64,000 bases of DNA from positions 124,001-188,000 of the forward strand of contig JAJPHL010000042.1 in assembly GCA_021325275.1 (NCBI GenBank), given 5' to 3'. The notes beneath the pieces were generated by a model. It did no database searches, had not been told where the DNA came from, and saw only the letters and a list, made by a program, of their open reading frames with translations. Of this stretch, positions 1-8,144 are shown one piece after another. Each line of letters opens with the position of its first letter. Position 1 is the stretch's first letter. Position numbers and translations under genes: made by a program. The stretch comes from Terriglobia bacterium (lineage in GTDB: Bacteria; Acidobacteriota; Terriglobia; JAJPHL01).

Positions 1-753
1 GTTCCCATCTCGTGGTCCTTCGGACTCGGCGCGGCCGGCCAAACGTACTTGCTGAATCGCGACGGTCGCTGGTACGAGAGCCGCGTGAGCTTCTACAAAG
101 ATACCGACAGTCTCGATCTCACTGTCGGTGCGCGTCCCGAAGTTCCTTCCAGCCTGAATGAAGCGATCGGCCGCGAGTTGTCGAAGAAGGGCGCGGAAGA
201 ATGCTTCAATTGTCATGCCACGGGAGCGCTTCCCGGCGGCGTCTTGAACACCGACAAGCTTACCGCCGGTGTGCAATGCGCGCGCTGCCACGAGCAGACC
301 GAAGCGCATCTAGCAGGATTCGAAACGGCTTCAGTGGTGATTCCACCGAAGCTAGGCCGCATGTCCAGCGAGGAAACCGCGGATTTTTGCGGCCAGTGTC
401 ATCGCACTTGGGCCACCATCGCCATTCAAGGACCGCACAACATCACCAACGTCCGTTTCCAACCCTACCGCTTAGTCAACAGCCGCTGCTACGATGCCGC
501 GGACGCACGCATTCGCTGCACTACGTGTCACGATCCACACAACGATGCGCCGCGGGCCTTAGCCAGCTTCGACAAGCAGTGTCAGGCCTGCCATTCCGCT
601 ACCAAAGGCAAACCCGGCGCGAAGCTCTGCAAAGTTGGAAAATCGGAGTGCGCGAGTTGTCACATGCCCAAGGTCGAAATCAAAGAAGCCCACAACAAGT
701 TTACGGATCACTGGATTCGCATTGCTCGTGCCGGCGATCCGATTCCGCATTAG
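1..753 (+). CDS. Multihaem cytochrome c (5' end outside window)
   Basis: The frame is open from the first base, so the start lies upstream and about 250 C-terminal residues are seen. Six CxxCH haem-binding motifs begin at nt 202 (CFNCH), 277 (CARCH), 388 (CGQCH), 517 (CTTCH), 580 (CQACH) and 649 (CASCH), so at least six c-type haems are attached. The last motif runs on as CHMPK and is followed by HNKFTDHWIR, an ending I know from periplasmic multihaem cytochromes that are often fused to or encoded near TPR domains. An electron-transfer role outside the cytoplasmic membrane is inferred; redox partner unknown. The stop overlaps the end of the convergent gene by 3 nt. Confidence 0.9.
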   Translation, partial: VPISWSFGLGAAGQTYLLNRDGRWYESRVSFYKDTDSLDLTVGARPEVPSSLNEAIGRELSKKGAEECFNCHATGALPGGVLNTDKLTAGVQCARCHEQTEAHLAGFETASVVIPPKLGRMSSEETADFCGQCHRTWATIAIQGPHNITNVRFQPYRLVNSRCYDAADARIRCTTCHDPHNDAPRALASFDKQCQACHSATKGKPGAKLCKVGKSECASCHMPKVEIKEAHNKFTDHWIRIARAGDPIPH

Positions 754-1805
754 TCCAGCGTACGTTTCGATGAACTGTAGCGGTCCGCCAGTGTCGTAAA
801 CGCGGCCTTGGGTTCCCACATCATGTCGGGATATTGCCGGCCATGACGTCCCTCGAGCACCTTCACCACGCCGAAGCTGGCCATGTCAAAATCTTCGCGG
901 GGGTCGGCGCGGTGCGGCAGATCGTAGCGCGCGAAGGTGTTCACAAAAACCGAGTCCACGCCCTCAGTCTGGAAGACATCCAGCAACTCGCCGATGTAAC
1001 GAGCCTGTTCATCTTCGTTCCGCGTGAATTCGCCTTTTAGACGAACGGGCCGGGCCGCATCCCACTCGATGATGGAGTCGCTTCGGCCGCTGTCGCTCGC
1101 GCCGGTGTCGGCTGCGCCGTGGTGGGTGGTACACCCGAACTCGGTGACCGCCACCGGCTTTCCTTGTGCCTTGCCTTGTGCGACGAACGCCCGAATGTCG
1201 TCGCGGAATCGCGCGGCATTCGCCGCCGTACGATAGCAAGCATCGGTCGAGATAATGTCGAACCGTCCCCAATCCGTGCCTTCGAACGGAAGGGAGGCGT
1301 AGCTCAGTCTTCCGCCGAAACGCACGCGAACGATCTCGACCGCTTTCCCAAGGAATTCGTTCATGCGAGCACGCATCTCTGGGATTAAGGCGCGCAGTCG
1401 AAGCGGCTCCGCCAGTAGCGCCAACCTGTCTTCCAGGCGATCCCCGGGCAGAAAGCCCAAGGTACAAACGCTGACCTCCGAACCGGTGAGGAACACGACT
1501 TCCGCGCCGCGTTGGCGCAGGCGCTCGGCTCGCTCGGCGCAATCGGCAAGCAAGCTGAGCAGTTCCTCGATGGTCAATCCATTCGTAAACGGGCAGAACC
1601 AGACTTCCAGGCCCGCTTCGGCAGCGTATTTCGCGGCCAGCTCCAGGCGTTCCGGATATGCTCCGGTCACGCGCACAGCATTACAGCGCAAGTCGTCGTG
1701 GATAATGCGCATCTCTCGCCGCACGATTTCAGGATCGAATGGTTCGTGAGTGGTTGTCCCAGCGCTACGAAAGCCCGTGTCGTAAGTAATGCCTTTGCCA
1801 CGCAT
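750..1805 (-). CDS. TIM-barrel protein, glycosidase-like, function unknown
   Basis: A 351-residue protein without a signal peptide. It opens RGKGITYDTG and has alternating beta/alpha segments typical of a glycosidase-like TIM barrel; acidic residues in VVFLTGSEVSV and VAVTEFGCTT sit where retaining glycosidases place catalytic glutamates. I recall similar actinobacterial sequences carrying the automatic label 'abortive infection protein', a label with no clear basis. ATG at 1805 is preferred; an in-frame GTG at 1823 would add six residues. It is the last gene of the leftward GH31-GH5-TPR run, 34 nt after the TPR gene, so a role in saccharide metabolism is plausible but unproven. Confidence 0.6.
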   Translation of the reverse strand: MRGKGITYDTGFRSAGTTTHEPFDPEIVRREMRIIHDDLRCNAVRVTGAYPERLELAAKYAAEAGLEVWFCPFTNGLTIEELLSLLADCAERAERLRQRGAEVVFLTGSEVSVCTLGFLPGDRLEDRLALLAEPLRLRALIPEMRARMNEFLGKAVEIVRVRFGGRLSYASLPFEGTDWGRFDIISTDACYRTAANAARFRDDIRAFVAQGKAQGKPVAVTEFGCTTHHGAADTGASDSGRSDSIIEWDAARPVRLKGEFTRNEDEQARYIGELLDVFQTEGVDSVFVNTFARYDLPHRADPREDFDMASFGVVKVLEGRHGRQYPDMMWEPKAAFTTLADRYSSSKRTLD

Positions 1806-1839
1806 GAGATTCAGCCTCGTCACGCCATTCCGGACCGCG

Positions 1840-2946
1840 CTAGTGATCGTTCTTTAGCCGCAAAAACTCCGCGCGCTCGCGCGCGGCGTCCTGGCTGCGC
1901 CCGGCTTTGGCGTAGGCCGAAGCCAACTCGATCCGCGTGTCCGGACTCTCGGGGGCCAGCTTCTTAGCCATTTCCAGTTCGGCGATTCCTTCCTTCAGAT
2001 CTCCCGATGCGACCAGCAACCGGCCCAAAGCGTTGTGAGCTACAAACGACTCCGGCTCCAGCGACACCGCGTCGCGCGCATACGGCATGCCGGCGGCCGG
2101 ATCGCCGCGCTTCAAATACTCGTACGCGATTTGCAGCTTGGCTGGTGTGTGGTTCGGCGAAACCGTCAACTCGAGCTTCCATTGTTCCAGCGCCGCGTCC
2201 GGATCGCTGAGCAGGAGCAACTGTCCGAGCAGATTGTGCACCTCGGGTTGCCGGGGATTCTCCGCGATCAGCGTCTCCAACTCCTTGCGGGATTCGTTTT
2301 CGTGACGCAGTCCGCCTTCATGGATCGCGTGGCCCACGCGATAGACCAGCTCCTGCTGCCCGGCCGCTATTTCGGAGGGGAACAACGGCAAGCGCAAACC
2401 GGCCAAGCCCGTTCCCAAAATCGTGTCGCGGTCGTCGGCTCCCAGCACGGCAAGCTGCGAGAAGAGTTGCAGAGCATTCTGAAATTGCGCCGCTCGCGTT
2501 AAGAGCAATGCTGCGTGATAGCGTGTCACTTTCGCGAGCGGAGGCGCCTTGTCCAGGCCCATGCGCAAGGCGCGCTGCATGTCATCGAGAGACGGCCGGT
2601 ACTCCTTCAACTCAAATTCGCAGAGTCCGCGGAGCGCCCACGCTGGAGTATTATTCGGATCCAGCTTCACGACGTGCGTGAACGCGTCGCGCGCCGGGGC
2701 GAACGCATCGCGATCGTACTCCAACGTCCCCAGGTTCCACCAGCCCTCGGCCCAACTCGGTTTCAAGGCGACGCCGCGACGGTATAAGGTCACGGCTTCG
2801 TCGATGCGTCCGGCATCCCGCGCCGCCGCGGCCTGCCGCGCCAATTGTTGTGCACCCGCGTTTGGGCTCTCCTTGTTTTGATTCTGCGCCGATGGACAAA
2901 CGCCAAGTACCAGAATCAGACAAATCGGATTGACGAATTTTCCCAT
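1840..2946 (-). CDS. Exported tetratricopeptide-repeat protein
   Basis: A 368-residue protein with a short hydrophobic N-terminus (FVNPICLILVLGVCPSAQ) that looks like a signal peptide. The rest is TPR-type helix pairs: AEGWWNLGTLEYDRDAFAPA and following repeats near residues 60-140, and a second array after about 230 (VHNLLGQLLLLSDPDAALEQ, then AHNALGRLLVASGDLKEG, then ELASAYAKAGRSQDAA). No enzymatic domain is seen, so a scaffold or protein-binding role outside the cytoplasm is likely. Purines (AAAGGAAG) precede the ATG. It starts 20 nt after the GH5 gene and is probably co-transcribed with it. Confidence 0.8.
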   Translation of the reverse strand: MGKFVNPICLILVLGVCPSAQNQNKESPNAGAQQLARQAAAARDAGRIDEAVTLYRRGVALKPSWAEGWWNLGTLEYDRDAFAPARDAFTHVVKLDPNNTPAWALRGLCEFELKEYRPSLDDMQRALRMGLDKAPPLAKVTRYHAALLLTRAAQFQNALQLFSQLAVLGADDRDTILGTGLAGLRLPLFPSEIAAGQQELVYRVGHAIHEGGLRHENESRKELETLIAENPRQPEVHNLLGQLLLLSDPDAALEQWKLELTVSPNHTPAKLQIAYEYLKRGDPAAGMPYARDAVSLEPESFVAHNALGRLLVASGDLKEGIAELEMAKKLAPESPDTRIELASAYAKAGRSQDAARERAEFLRLKNDH

Positions 2947-2966
2947 GACGCGCCGCTTCCTTTAGT

Positions 2967-4685
2967 TTACTTAAACGTGATCGAAAGCGGGTTGGCGGTT
3001 CTTCCACCCACGGTCACTACCAGCGTCACGACGCCGGACCCGGCCAGCGAGGAAGGGAGTTCGGCATTGATTTGATCGAGACCTACATACTGTCCCTGCG
3101 GACCGGCATAAGCAACCGTAAGCGCCGACGTGGCGACTTGCAGCGTGGTGTTCATCGCGGACGCCGCATCGAATCCCGTTCCGTAAAGCAGCAGGAACAG
3201 TCGGTCGCCGCGGAAATCGATCGGCACGGCGACATACTGGCCGGAGCCATCGAGCTGTGCGACGTTTTCGTAGGTCTGCGTGCCGTCCGTCGCGATGCGC
3301 AACACCTGCGCCGCGGCGATACCTGCGCCGTTGCGATTTGCCGAGAACAGCGTGGGAGCCAGCACGTCAACTTCAAGCACGCCGCTTCCGACGGTAGTTC
3401 CTCCACTCGTGACCTGAACATCCACCCGGCCGGCGGCGACACCAGCGGGTACAACATAGTTCACTTGGCCCACCGATGCGAAAAGGATTTGTGCGAACGA
3501 AGAGACGCCCGATGAGTCAGTGAGCTTGACCTTTGTATCGGAGCCGGAGGTCAAGTTCGTTCCATAGCCGGCTGCCAACGTGTCCGGAGCTACCGAGTAG
3601 CCCCACGTCGCCGCCGCGGAAACCGAGGTGAACGCGCCTGGCGCCAAGTGCGCTTGCAGCACCGGTGTCTGCGCCCGGTCGATGGTGAAACTGTTAAGCG
3701 GCTGCACCGAAAGCGCGTACGTCCCCCACCATTCGCCGGCGGCCCAAAACGTTCCCGGAATGCCCGCAGTGTCTAGAGCCGCCAAAAAATTGTGGAGCAC
3801 CGTGTTCCAGCGAGCGTCGGTGTTAGGAGATCCATATTCGCCCAAGTAGCACGACACATTGTTGTTCTTGCACCAATTGAGAAACGGCGTCACTCGCGTC
3901 ACACCGACCATTGGCAGGTTGGGGTTGGCCGCGAGTTCCTGATCGTACGTGTGCGCGTAGCTGCCGCTGTTGTCGGAATCGAAATACTGATGCGCTTCGT
4001 ACATGTAGTTACCGGCGGGATCGTTGATCCAACCGTTCGAACCATGGACCAACACCCAACTGTACGCGCCGGACCAATTATCACCGGGCACCATGATCCG
4101 CTTGGTGTCGCCATTGGCGCGAATGGCGGACAATGCCGTTTGCGAAATGCTTTTCCAACTCGACGTGCCCATGTCGTGAGGCTCGTTCATCAAGTCGTAA
4201 GCGTAGACGGCCGGCTCGTTCTTGAACTCAGCCGAAAGACGGCTCCAAAAATCGGCGAAATCGCCCGCCGATACCTTCACGACGCCGGAATAAACGTTGT
4301 CAATCACGTATTCGTTGAGCGAGCCGTTTTCGTTGATCTTGTACCTGCCGTAGTTGTGCGGGTCGAGAACGATTTGGCAACCACTGGCCTTCGCCCAAGC
4401 GACGTCTTGCTTCAACGCGCTGAGATTGGTGGGATCCAGCGGGCCGCGCAAAACGGGCTGCAGCCGCTCCCAGCGAAATGGCAGCCGGATCAGCGACAAG
4501 CTGCGGCTAGCGAAATACTGAAATGTCGGAAGGCTGTTGTAGGTGTGACTCTGTCCAATCACACCCGGTATCGAGTTCTCTCCGAATTCCGCGCCGGAGA
4601 CGTTGACACCACGCAGATATTGCGCGTTTGCCCCTGCCGCCACAAGCAAAGCCACGAGCGCTCGAAGATGTGCTTTGTGTCTCAA
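2967..4685 (-). CDS. Secreted GH5 endoglucanase-like hydrolase with Solibacter C-terminal domain
   Basis: A 572-residue secreted protein. Residues 1-22 form a signal peptide ending GANAQ. Residues 23-345 match glycoside hydrolase family 5 (clan GH-A): RLPFRWERLQP, then YDLMNEPHD with acid/base E168, and GEYGSP with nucleophile E283. Residues 350-572 are a beta-rich domain (YGTNLTSGSD, QVNYVVPAG, LFLLLYGTGFD) of the type catalogued as TIGR03437 in Solibacter-type proteins, probably for cell-surface display or substrate binding. Beta-1,4-glucan or xyloglucan backbone cleavage is inferred from family and from the upstream GH31 gene. The start is TTG at 4685, inside a 16-bp tandem duplication that makes the true start uncertain. 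Confidence 0.87.
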   Translation of the reverse strand: MRHKAHLRALVALLVAAGANAQYLRGVNVSGAEFGENSIPGVIGQSHTYNSLPTFQYFASRSLSLIRLPFRWERLQPVLRGPLDPTNLSALKQDVAWAKASGCQIVLDPHNYGRYKINENGSLNEYVIDNVYSGVVKVSAGDFADFWSRLSAEFKNEPAVYAYDLMNEPHDMGTSSWKSISQTALSAIRANGDTKRIMVPGDNWSGAYSWVLVHGSNGWINDPAGNYMYEAHQYFDSDNSGSYAHTYDQELAANPNLPMVGVTRVTPFLNWCKNNNVSCYLGEYGSPNTDARWNTVLHNFLAALDTAGIPGTFWAAGEWWGTYALSVQPLNSFTIDRAQTPVLQAHLAPGAFTSVSAAATWGYSVAPDTLAAGYGTNLTSGSDTKVKLTDSSGVSSFAQILFASVGQVNYVVPAGVAAGRVDVQVTSGGTTVGSGVLEVDVLAPTLFSANRNGAGIAAAQVLRIATDGTQTYENVAQLDGSGQYVAVPIDFRGDRLFLLLYGTGFDAASAMNTTLQVATSALTVAYAGPQGQYVGLDQINAELPSSLAGSGVVTLVVTVGGRTANPLSITFK

Positions 4686-4706
4686 GGCTGTTGTGTCTCA
4701 AGGCTG
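4675..4706. repeat. 16-bp perfect tandem duplication over the GH5 start
   Basis: TTGTGTCTCAAGGCTG occurs twice in a row at 4675-4690 and 4691-4706. On the minus strand each copy holds a TTG followed by AGACACAA. Because 16 is not a multiple of three, the two TTG codons lie in different frames; only the one at 4685 opens into the GH5 coding frame. It may be a recent replication-slippage event affecting initiation. Confidence 0.9.
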
Positions 4707-4720
4707 TGCCATCTTGAAAT

Positions 4721-7132
4721 TCACCAGCTATACTGCGTGTATGTCTGAACGCGCGCGGTCCCTTGACCCGCCAGCGGATCTCCGGCCAGCGCGAACGCGC
4801 CATTCCGCCGCTCCACGCGCAGGGGACGCAACACATTGTCCCGCGGCAGGCACACCAGTCCATGCGCGCTCTGATTGGAGTCCGCGAACACTACCATATC
4901 GAGATTCGTCCAATCCATTTGTGCCGTGGACTGCGCTAGTTTCATGTGCGGAATCACAGCTCCCTCGCGGACCAGCATGACAACCGCAATCGCGCCGGCC
5001 GCGATCTTGTGCCAGCCGCCGCCGTAGACTCTGTGCGTCTGATAATCGATCCACTGGCCTGGCGGCAAGTAGACATCACGTGCCTGAATTCCTTTTTCCA
5101 TCAGGGGAGCCACCAGGATGTCGGAGCCAAACAGGTATTCGTCCTCCACCAGCCACGCGCCGGGATCATCTGGGTATTCGACGAACAGCGCTCGCAGCAT
5201 CGGCAGCCCGCGCTCGCTCGAGTCTTTTGCTTGCGCATAGACGTAAGGCATGAGTCGATACTTCATCTCCACGCCGCGGCGGAAGTCGTCCAGAAACGCG
5301 GGGCTGAATTCCCACGGTTCCTTGGGCGGCGTGCCGTGCGCGCGGCTGTGGGAAGTGAGCATCCCGAAGGGAAGCCATCGCCGGTACAACTCTTCCGGCG
5401 TTCGCGAAGTGAATCCCCCGATGTCGTGACTCCAGAACGTGAAGCCGCTGAGCCCGAACGAGAGTCCGCCGCGCAACGTCGCTGCCATCCCGGTGTCGAC
5501 GTTTCCCGAATCACCGCCCCAGTGCAGTGGATAGCGCTGGCTGCCGGCCCACGCGCTGCGCGCCCAGATGATGTTCTCGCCGGTCACTTGCTTGGTAATT
5601 TCCGCCACGGCTTGGTTGTAACGCAGGGGATAGAGATTGTGTTCGTAGAATCCTGTTCGTCCGTTGGAATAAATTCCGTTGACCGGTGCGGCTTCTCCGA
5701 AATCCACTTTGATCGCTCCCACGCCCATGCGCAATAGGCCGGCGATCTTCTCTTGATACCAGGAGAGTGTCGCAGGATTCGTGAAGTCCAGCACCGCATC
5801 CTCGTACGGAAGGTTGCCCTTCGCGTCTTTCACCGCCAGGCCTTTGGCCACGATCTCCGGAAACAGCGAGTTCTTTGGAACAAAGTAGGGAAGTTGCCAA
5901 AGCGATATGTGGAAACCGTCGCGTTTCAAATCCGCGATCATCTTGACGGGGTCTTCGAAACGCGTCTTGGAAAACTGATAGTCGCAGCGCCAATCGGTTT
6001 CGAACCAGCCGGTATCGATGTGGATCACGTCGCTGGGAATGCGATATTCCCGCAGCTTGGCGGCCACATCGCGCACTTCCTTTTCGGACTTGTAAGTGAT
6101 GCGGCTCATCCACAAACCAAACGACCAAAGCGGCGGCATCGGTGCACGACCCGTGAGCGCCGTGTATTCACCGAGAATCTCCTTGGGGTTTCCGAGAAAG
6201 ACGAACAGATCCAATTCATCGTCGCCGAGAAGCAGTTCGTTTGTTCCGCTGAAGGAAGCTCCGAAGTCGAAGGTGGCGGGAGCGGACGTATGTACAAACA
6301 TCCCGTATCCCCGGCTGCTCATGAAAAACGGGATCGGTTTGTACATTCGGCTGGTCTCGACGCCGTTGGCGTCGTTGGTCCACAGGACGATCTTCTGTCC
6401 GCGCTTATCCAAACGTGTGAACGATTCACCGGCGCCGAACAGTTTCTCACCGGGCGCCAGCGAAAAAACGGCTCCGACGCTGCGTGAATAATCCGTGGAG
6501 CGGCGGACAAAAGAAAACGGCAGCACCACATCGAGCGACGTCTGATTGTCGGCAGGATGATTGCTCTTGGTGAGCAGACGCCCTGTGGCATCGCGAAATT
6601 CGATATGCCAGGGATTCTCCAGAATCGTGAGCGACCCCGCCACGCTCGTGTAGCGATAACCGCCGGCGATGGGTTCCATTTTCCAACTGCTGTCCGATGG
6701 CGGTTCCCGCACGAGCATCGGTGAAACGGCGTCCTGCCGCGTGGGAGTGCCGGTCTGCATACGGATGCGGATGGCGCGCGGCGAGACAAACTGAACGGAA
6801 AAGGGAAGCGCCGGATCGACGGCGTATTCACCGCCGGGAAAAGTCGCGCCGGGGAAAGGTTGCAGTCCTTCCTTCATGTTGTCGAACGCGAGGCGCGACA
6901 CCAACTGATGCCGCCGCCAGTTCAAGATTCCCCGTCCTGTGGCAGGATCGAAACTCGTCAGGGTATTCGCGACAAAGTACGTGTTGGCGTAGTCGTGAAA
7001 ATCCGCGCTGATATCCACCGGATCGCTGAGCACTCCGCGAGGCTGGTTCGCGGAACCCTGGCTTTGCGCCATCGCGGCGCCGAGCGCCAGCATGACAGGA
7101 AAAACCATCATTGTTCGAAGGAATGATCCCAT
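4721..7132 (-). CDS. GH31 alpha-xylosidase/alpha-glucosidase, secreted
   Basis: An 803-residue protein. The start at 7132 gives MGSFLRTMMVFPVMLALGAA, a good signal peptide; a longer in-frame extension to 7351 overlaps the recombinase remnant and is not protein-like. The GH31 catalytic barrel is clear: nucleophile D477 in IKVDFGEAAP and acid/base D541 in HWGGDSGN, followed by RGGLSFGLSGFTFWSHDIGG. The KxDFGE form and this flanking sequence resemble the YicI alpha-xylosidase subgroup more than maltases (WxDMNE). It is the first gene of a leftward run with GH5, TPR and TIM-barrel genes, 35 nt from GH5, fitting removal of alpha-xylosyl side chains from xyloglucan oligosaccharides. Confidence 0.88.
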   Translation of the reverse strand: MGSFLRTMMVFPVMLALGAAMAQSQGSANQPRGVLSDPVDISADFHDYANTYFVANTLTSFDPATGRGILNWRRHQLVSRLAFDNMKEGLQPFPGATFPGGEYAVDPALPFSVQFVSPRAIRIRMQTGTPTRQDAVSPMLVREPPSDSSWKMEPIAGGYRYTSVAGSLTILENPWHIEFRDATGRLLTKSNHPADNQTSLDVVLPFSFVRRSTDYSRSVGAVFSLAPGEKLFGAGESFTRLDKRGQKIVLWTNDANGVETSRMYKPIPFFMSSRGYGMFVHTSAPATFDFGASFSGTNELLLGDDELDLFVFLGNPKEILGEYTALTGRAPMPPLWSFGLWMSRITYKSEKEVRDVAAKLREYRIPSDVIHIDTGWFETDWRCDYQFSKTRFEDPVKMIADLKRDGFHISLWQLPYFVPKNSLFPEIVAKGLAVKDAKGNLPYEDAVLDFTNPATLSWYQEKIAGLLRMGVGAIKVDFGEAAPVNGIYSNGRTGFYEHNLYPLRYNQAVAEITKQVTGENIIWARSAWAGSQRYPLHWGGDSGNVDTGMAATLRGGLSFGLSGFTFWSHDIGGFTSRTPEELYRRWLPFGMLTSHSRAHGTPPKEPWEFSPAFLDDFRRGVEMKYRLMPYVYAQAKDSSERGLPMLRALFVEYPDDPGAWLVEDEYLFGSDILVAPLMEKGIQARDVYLPPGQWIDYQTHRVYGGGWHKIAAGAIAVVMLVREGAVIPHMKLAQSTAQMDWTNLDMVVFADSNQSAHGLVCLPRDNVLRPLRVERRNGAFALAGDPLAGQGTARVQTYTQYSW

Positions 7133-7279
7133 TTGAGCTAACCCTGAGGCCGGGTTGGTCACCACTTTAACATCCCTGGCATCGACCAAAAAGTGCGAAG
7201 AAACCGCTCCGCGTACGACGGCGCGGTATAGCGGCTCGCAGCCGGGAAAGCAACTGACAAATCCTGGAATTACCCCTGG

Positions 7280-7568
7280 AGGAGAGGCGACGTGAAGGCG
7301 CTCTTGAAGGAAAAGGGTGTCATGACCCTGCCCAAAGACGCCGTGGTACACTCACTGAGACACACGCATTATGCGGATTGCGGGCCATTCCAGCGTCGTG
7401 GTGAGCCAGCGATACGTTCATCCGTCGCCGGAGTCCTTGGAGCGTGCTTTCGAGCGTTTGGAAGCGATGAACCGGCAGGTCGCAGGAAATGCACCGGAGC
7501 CGACGATTTTGCAGGGAGTCCCTACAAAGCTCCCTACACTTCCTGCGCCAGCGTCCGTAACTCAATGA
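7280..7568 (+). pseudogene. Truncated, internally deleted tyrosine recombinase (integrase)
   Basis: Two overlapping frames carry the C-terminal half of a phage-type integrase. The first ends in LPKDAVVHSLRHTHY, containing the conserved HxLRHT box. From 7371 another frame gives MRIAGHSSVVVSQRYVHP, containing the second catalytic His (GHSS) and tyrosine nucleophile (RYVHP), then PESLERAFERLEAMN. In intact relatives about 15 residues separate the two blocks; here they are missing and the frame is shifted. The N-terminal core-binding and first catalytic segments are absent. It ends 1 nt before a tRNA gene, the usual position of an integrase at its attachment site, so it is probably what remains of an excised or decayed element. 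Confidence 0.8.
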
Positions 7569-7569
7569 C

Positions 7570-7645
7570 GGGCCCTTAGCTCAGCGGTTAGAGCAGCGGA
7601 CTCATAATCCGTCGCGCGCTGGTTCAAATCCAGCAGGGCCCACCA
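7570..7645 (+). tRNA. tRNA-Ile2 (CAU anticodon, lysidine type), CCA encoded
   Basis: A full cloverleaf. The acceptor stem GGGCCCT pairs with AGGGCCC at 7635-7641, discriminator A7642 and CCA 7643-7645 follow. The anticodon arm reads GGACTCATAATCC with CAT as anticodon, and the T arm is CTGGTTCAAATCCAG. The body closely resembles E. coli ileX-type tRNA-Ile2 (start GGCCCCTTAGCTCAG, CTCATAATC loop) rather than tRNA-Met, so C34 is expected to be modified to lysidine by TilS and to read AUA. Confidence 0.93.
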
Positions 7646-7685
7646 ATTATTCCATCGTTCGCGATGATCTCGGCTGGAGGCGTCC

Positions 7686-8144
7686 ATGACCGCGTTGGAA
7701 GCGATGCAGCGTTATGTGCGAGGCGAGGCCGTGGATGGACCGATGACCCTCCCGCCGCCCGTCGCACGACTCGTTGGATTCGAACTCGTCAAGGTGGAAA
7801 CGCGGAGCGCCGTTTTTCGCTTAGAGGCCCGCCGTGATAAGCACGCGAATCCCATGGGCACGCTGCACGGCGGAATTCTTTGCGATATCGCCGATGCCGC
7901 TATGGGATTCGCTTGCGCAAGCATGCTCGAAGAAGGGGAATCCTTCACCACGCTCGAACTGAAGATCAATTTTCTGCGGCCGGTGAAAGAGGCGCGGCTC
8001 GAAGCGCGCGGCCACGTGGTGCATGCGGGAAAAACACTGGTCTATTTGGAATGCGAGGTCGTTACGGTGCCCGATGAAAAACTCGTGGCGAAATCGACCA
8101 GCACTTGCTTGATCCTTCGAGGCGACCAGGCTAAGGGCCGCTGA
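7686..8144 (+). CDS. PaaI-type hotdog-fold thioesterase
   Basis: A 152-residue protein of the single-domain hotdog fold. The signature HANPMGTLHGGILCDIADAA carries the HGG loop and active-site acidic residue of PaaI-like acyl-CoA thioesterases, and FTTLELKINFLRPV is the usual strand after the central helix. It probably hydrolyses acyl- or aryl-CoA in the cytoplasm; substrate unknown. It lies 40 nt after tRNA-Ile, and its stop overlaps the start of the next gene (TGATG at 8142-8146), so the two are translationally coupled. Confidence 0.85.
   Translation: MTALEAMQRYVRGEAVDGPMTLPPPVARLVGFELVKVETRSAVFRLEARRDKHANPMGTLHGGILCDIADAAMGFACASMLEEGESFTTLELKINFLRPVKEARLEARGHVVHAGKTLVYLECEVVTVPDEKLVAKSTSTCLILRGDQAKGR

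Noticed and set aside
7133-7351. N-terminal extension of the GH31 gene to 7351
   Set aside because: It lacks protein-like character, precedes an evident signal peptide at 7132 and overlaps the integrase remnant.
7570-7645. Calling the CAU tRNA as tRNA-Met
   Set aside because: The acceptor, D-arm and loop (CTCATAATC) follow the tRNA-Ile2 pattern; initiator and elongator Met features are absent.
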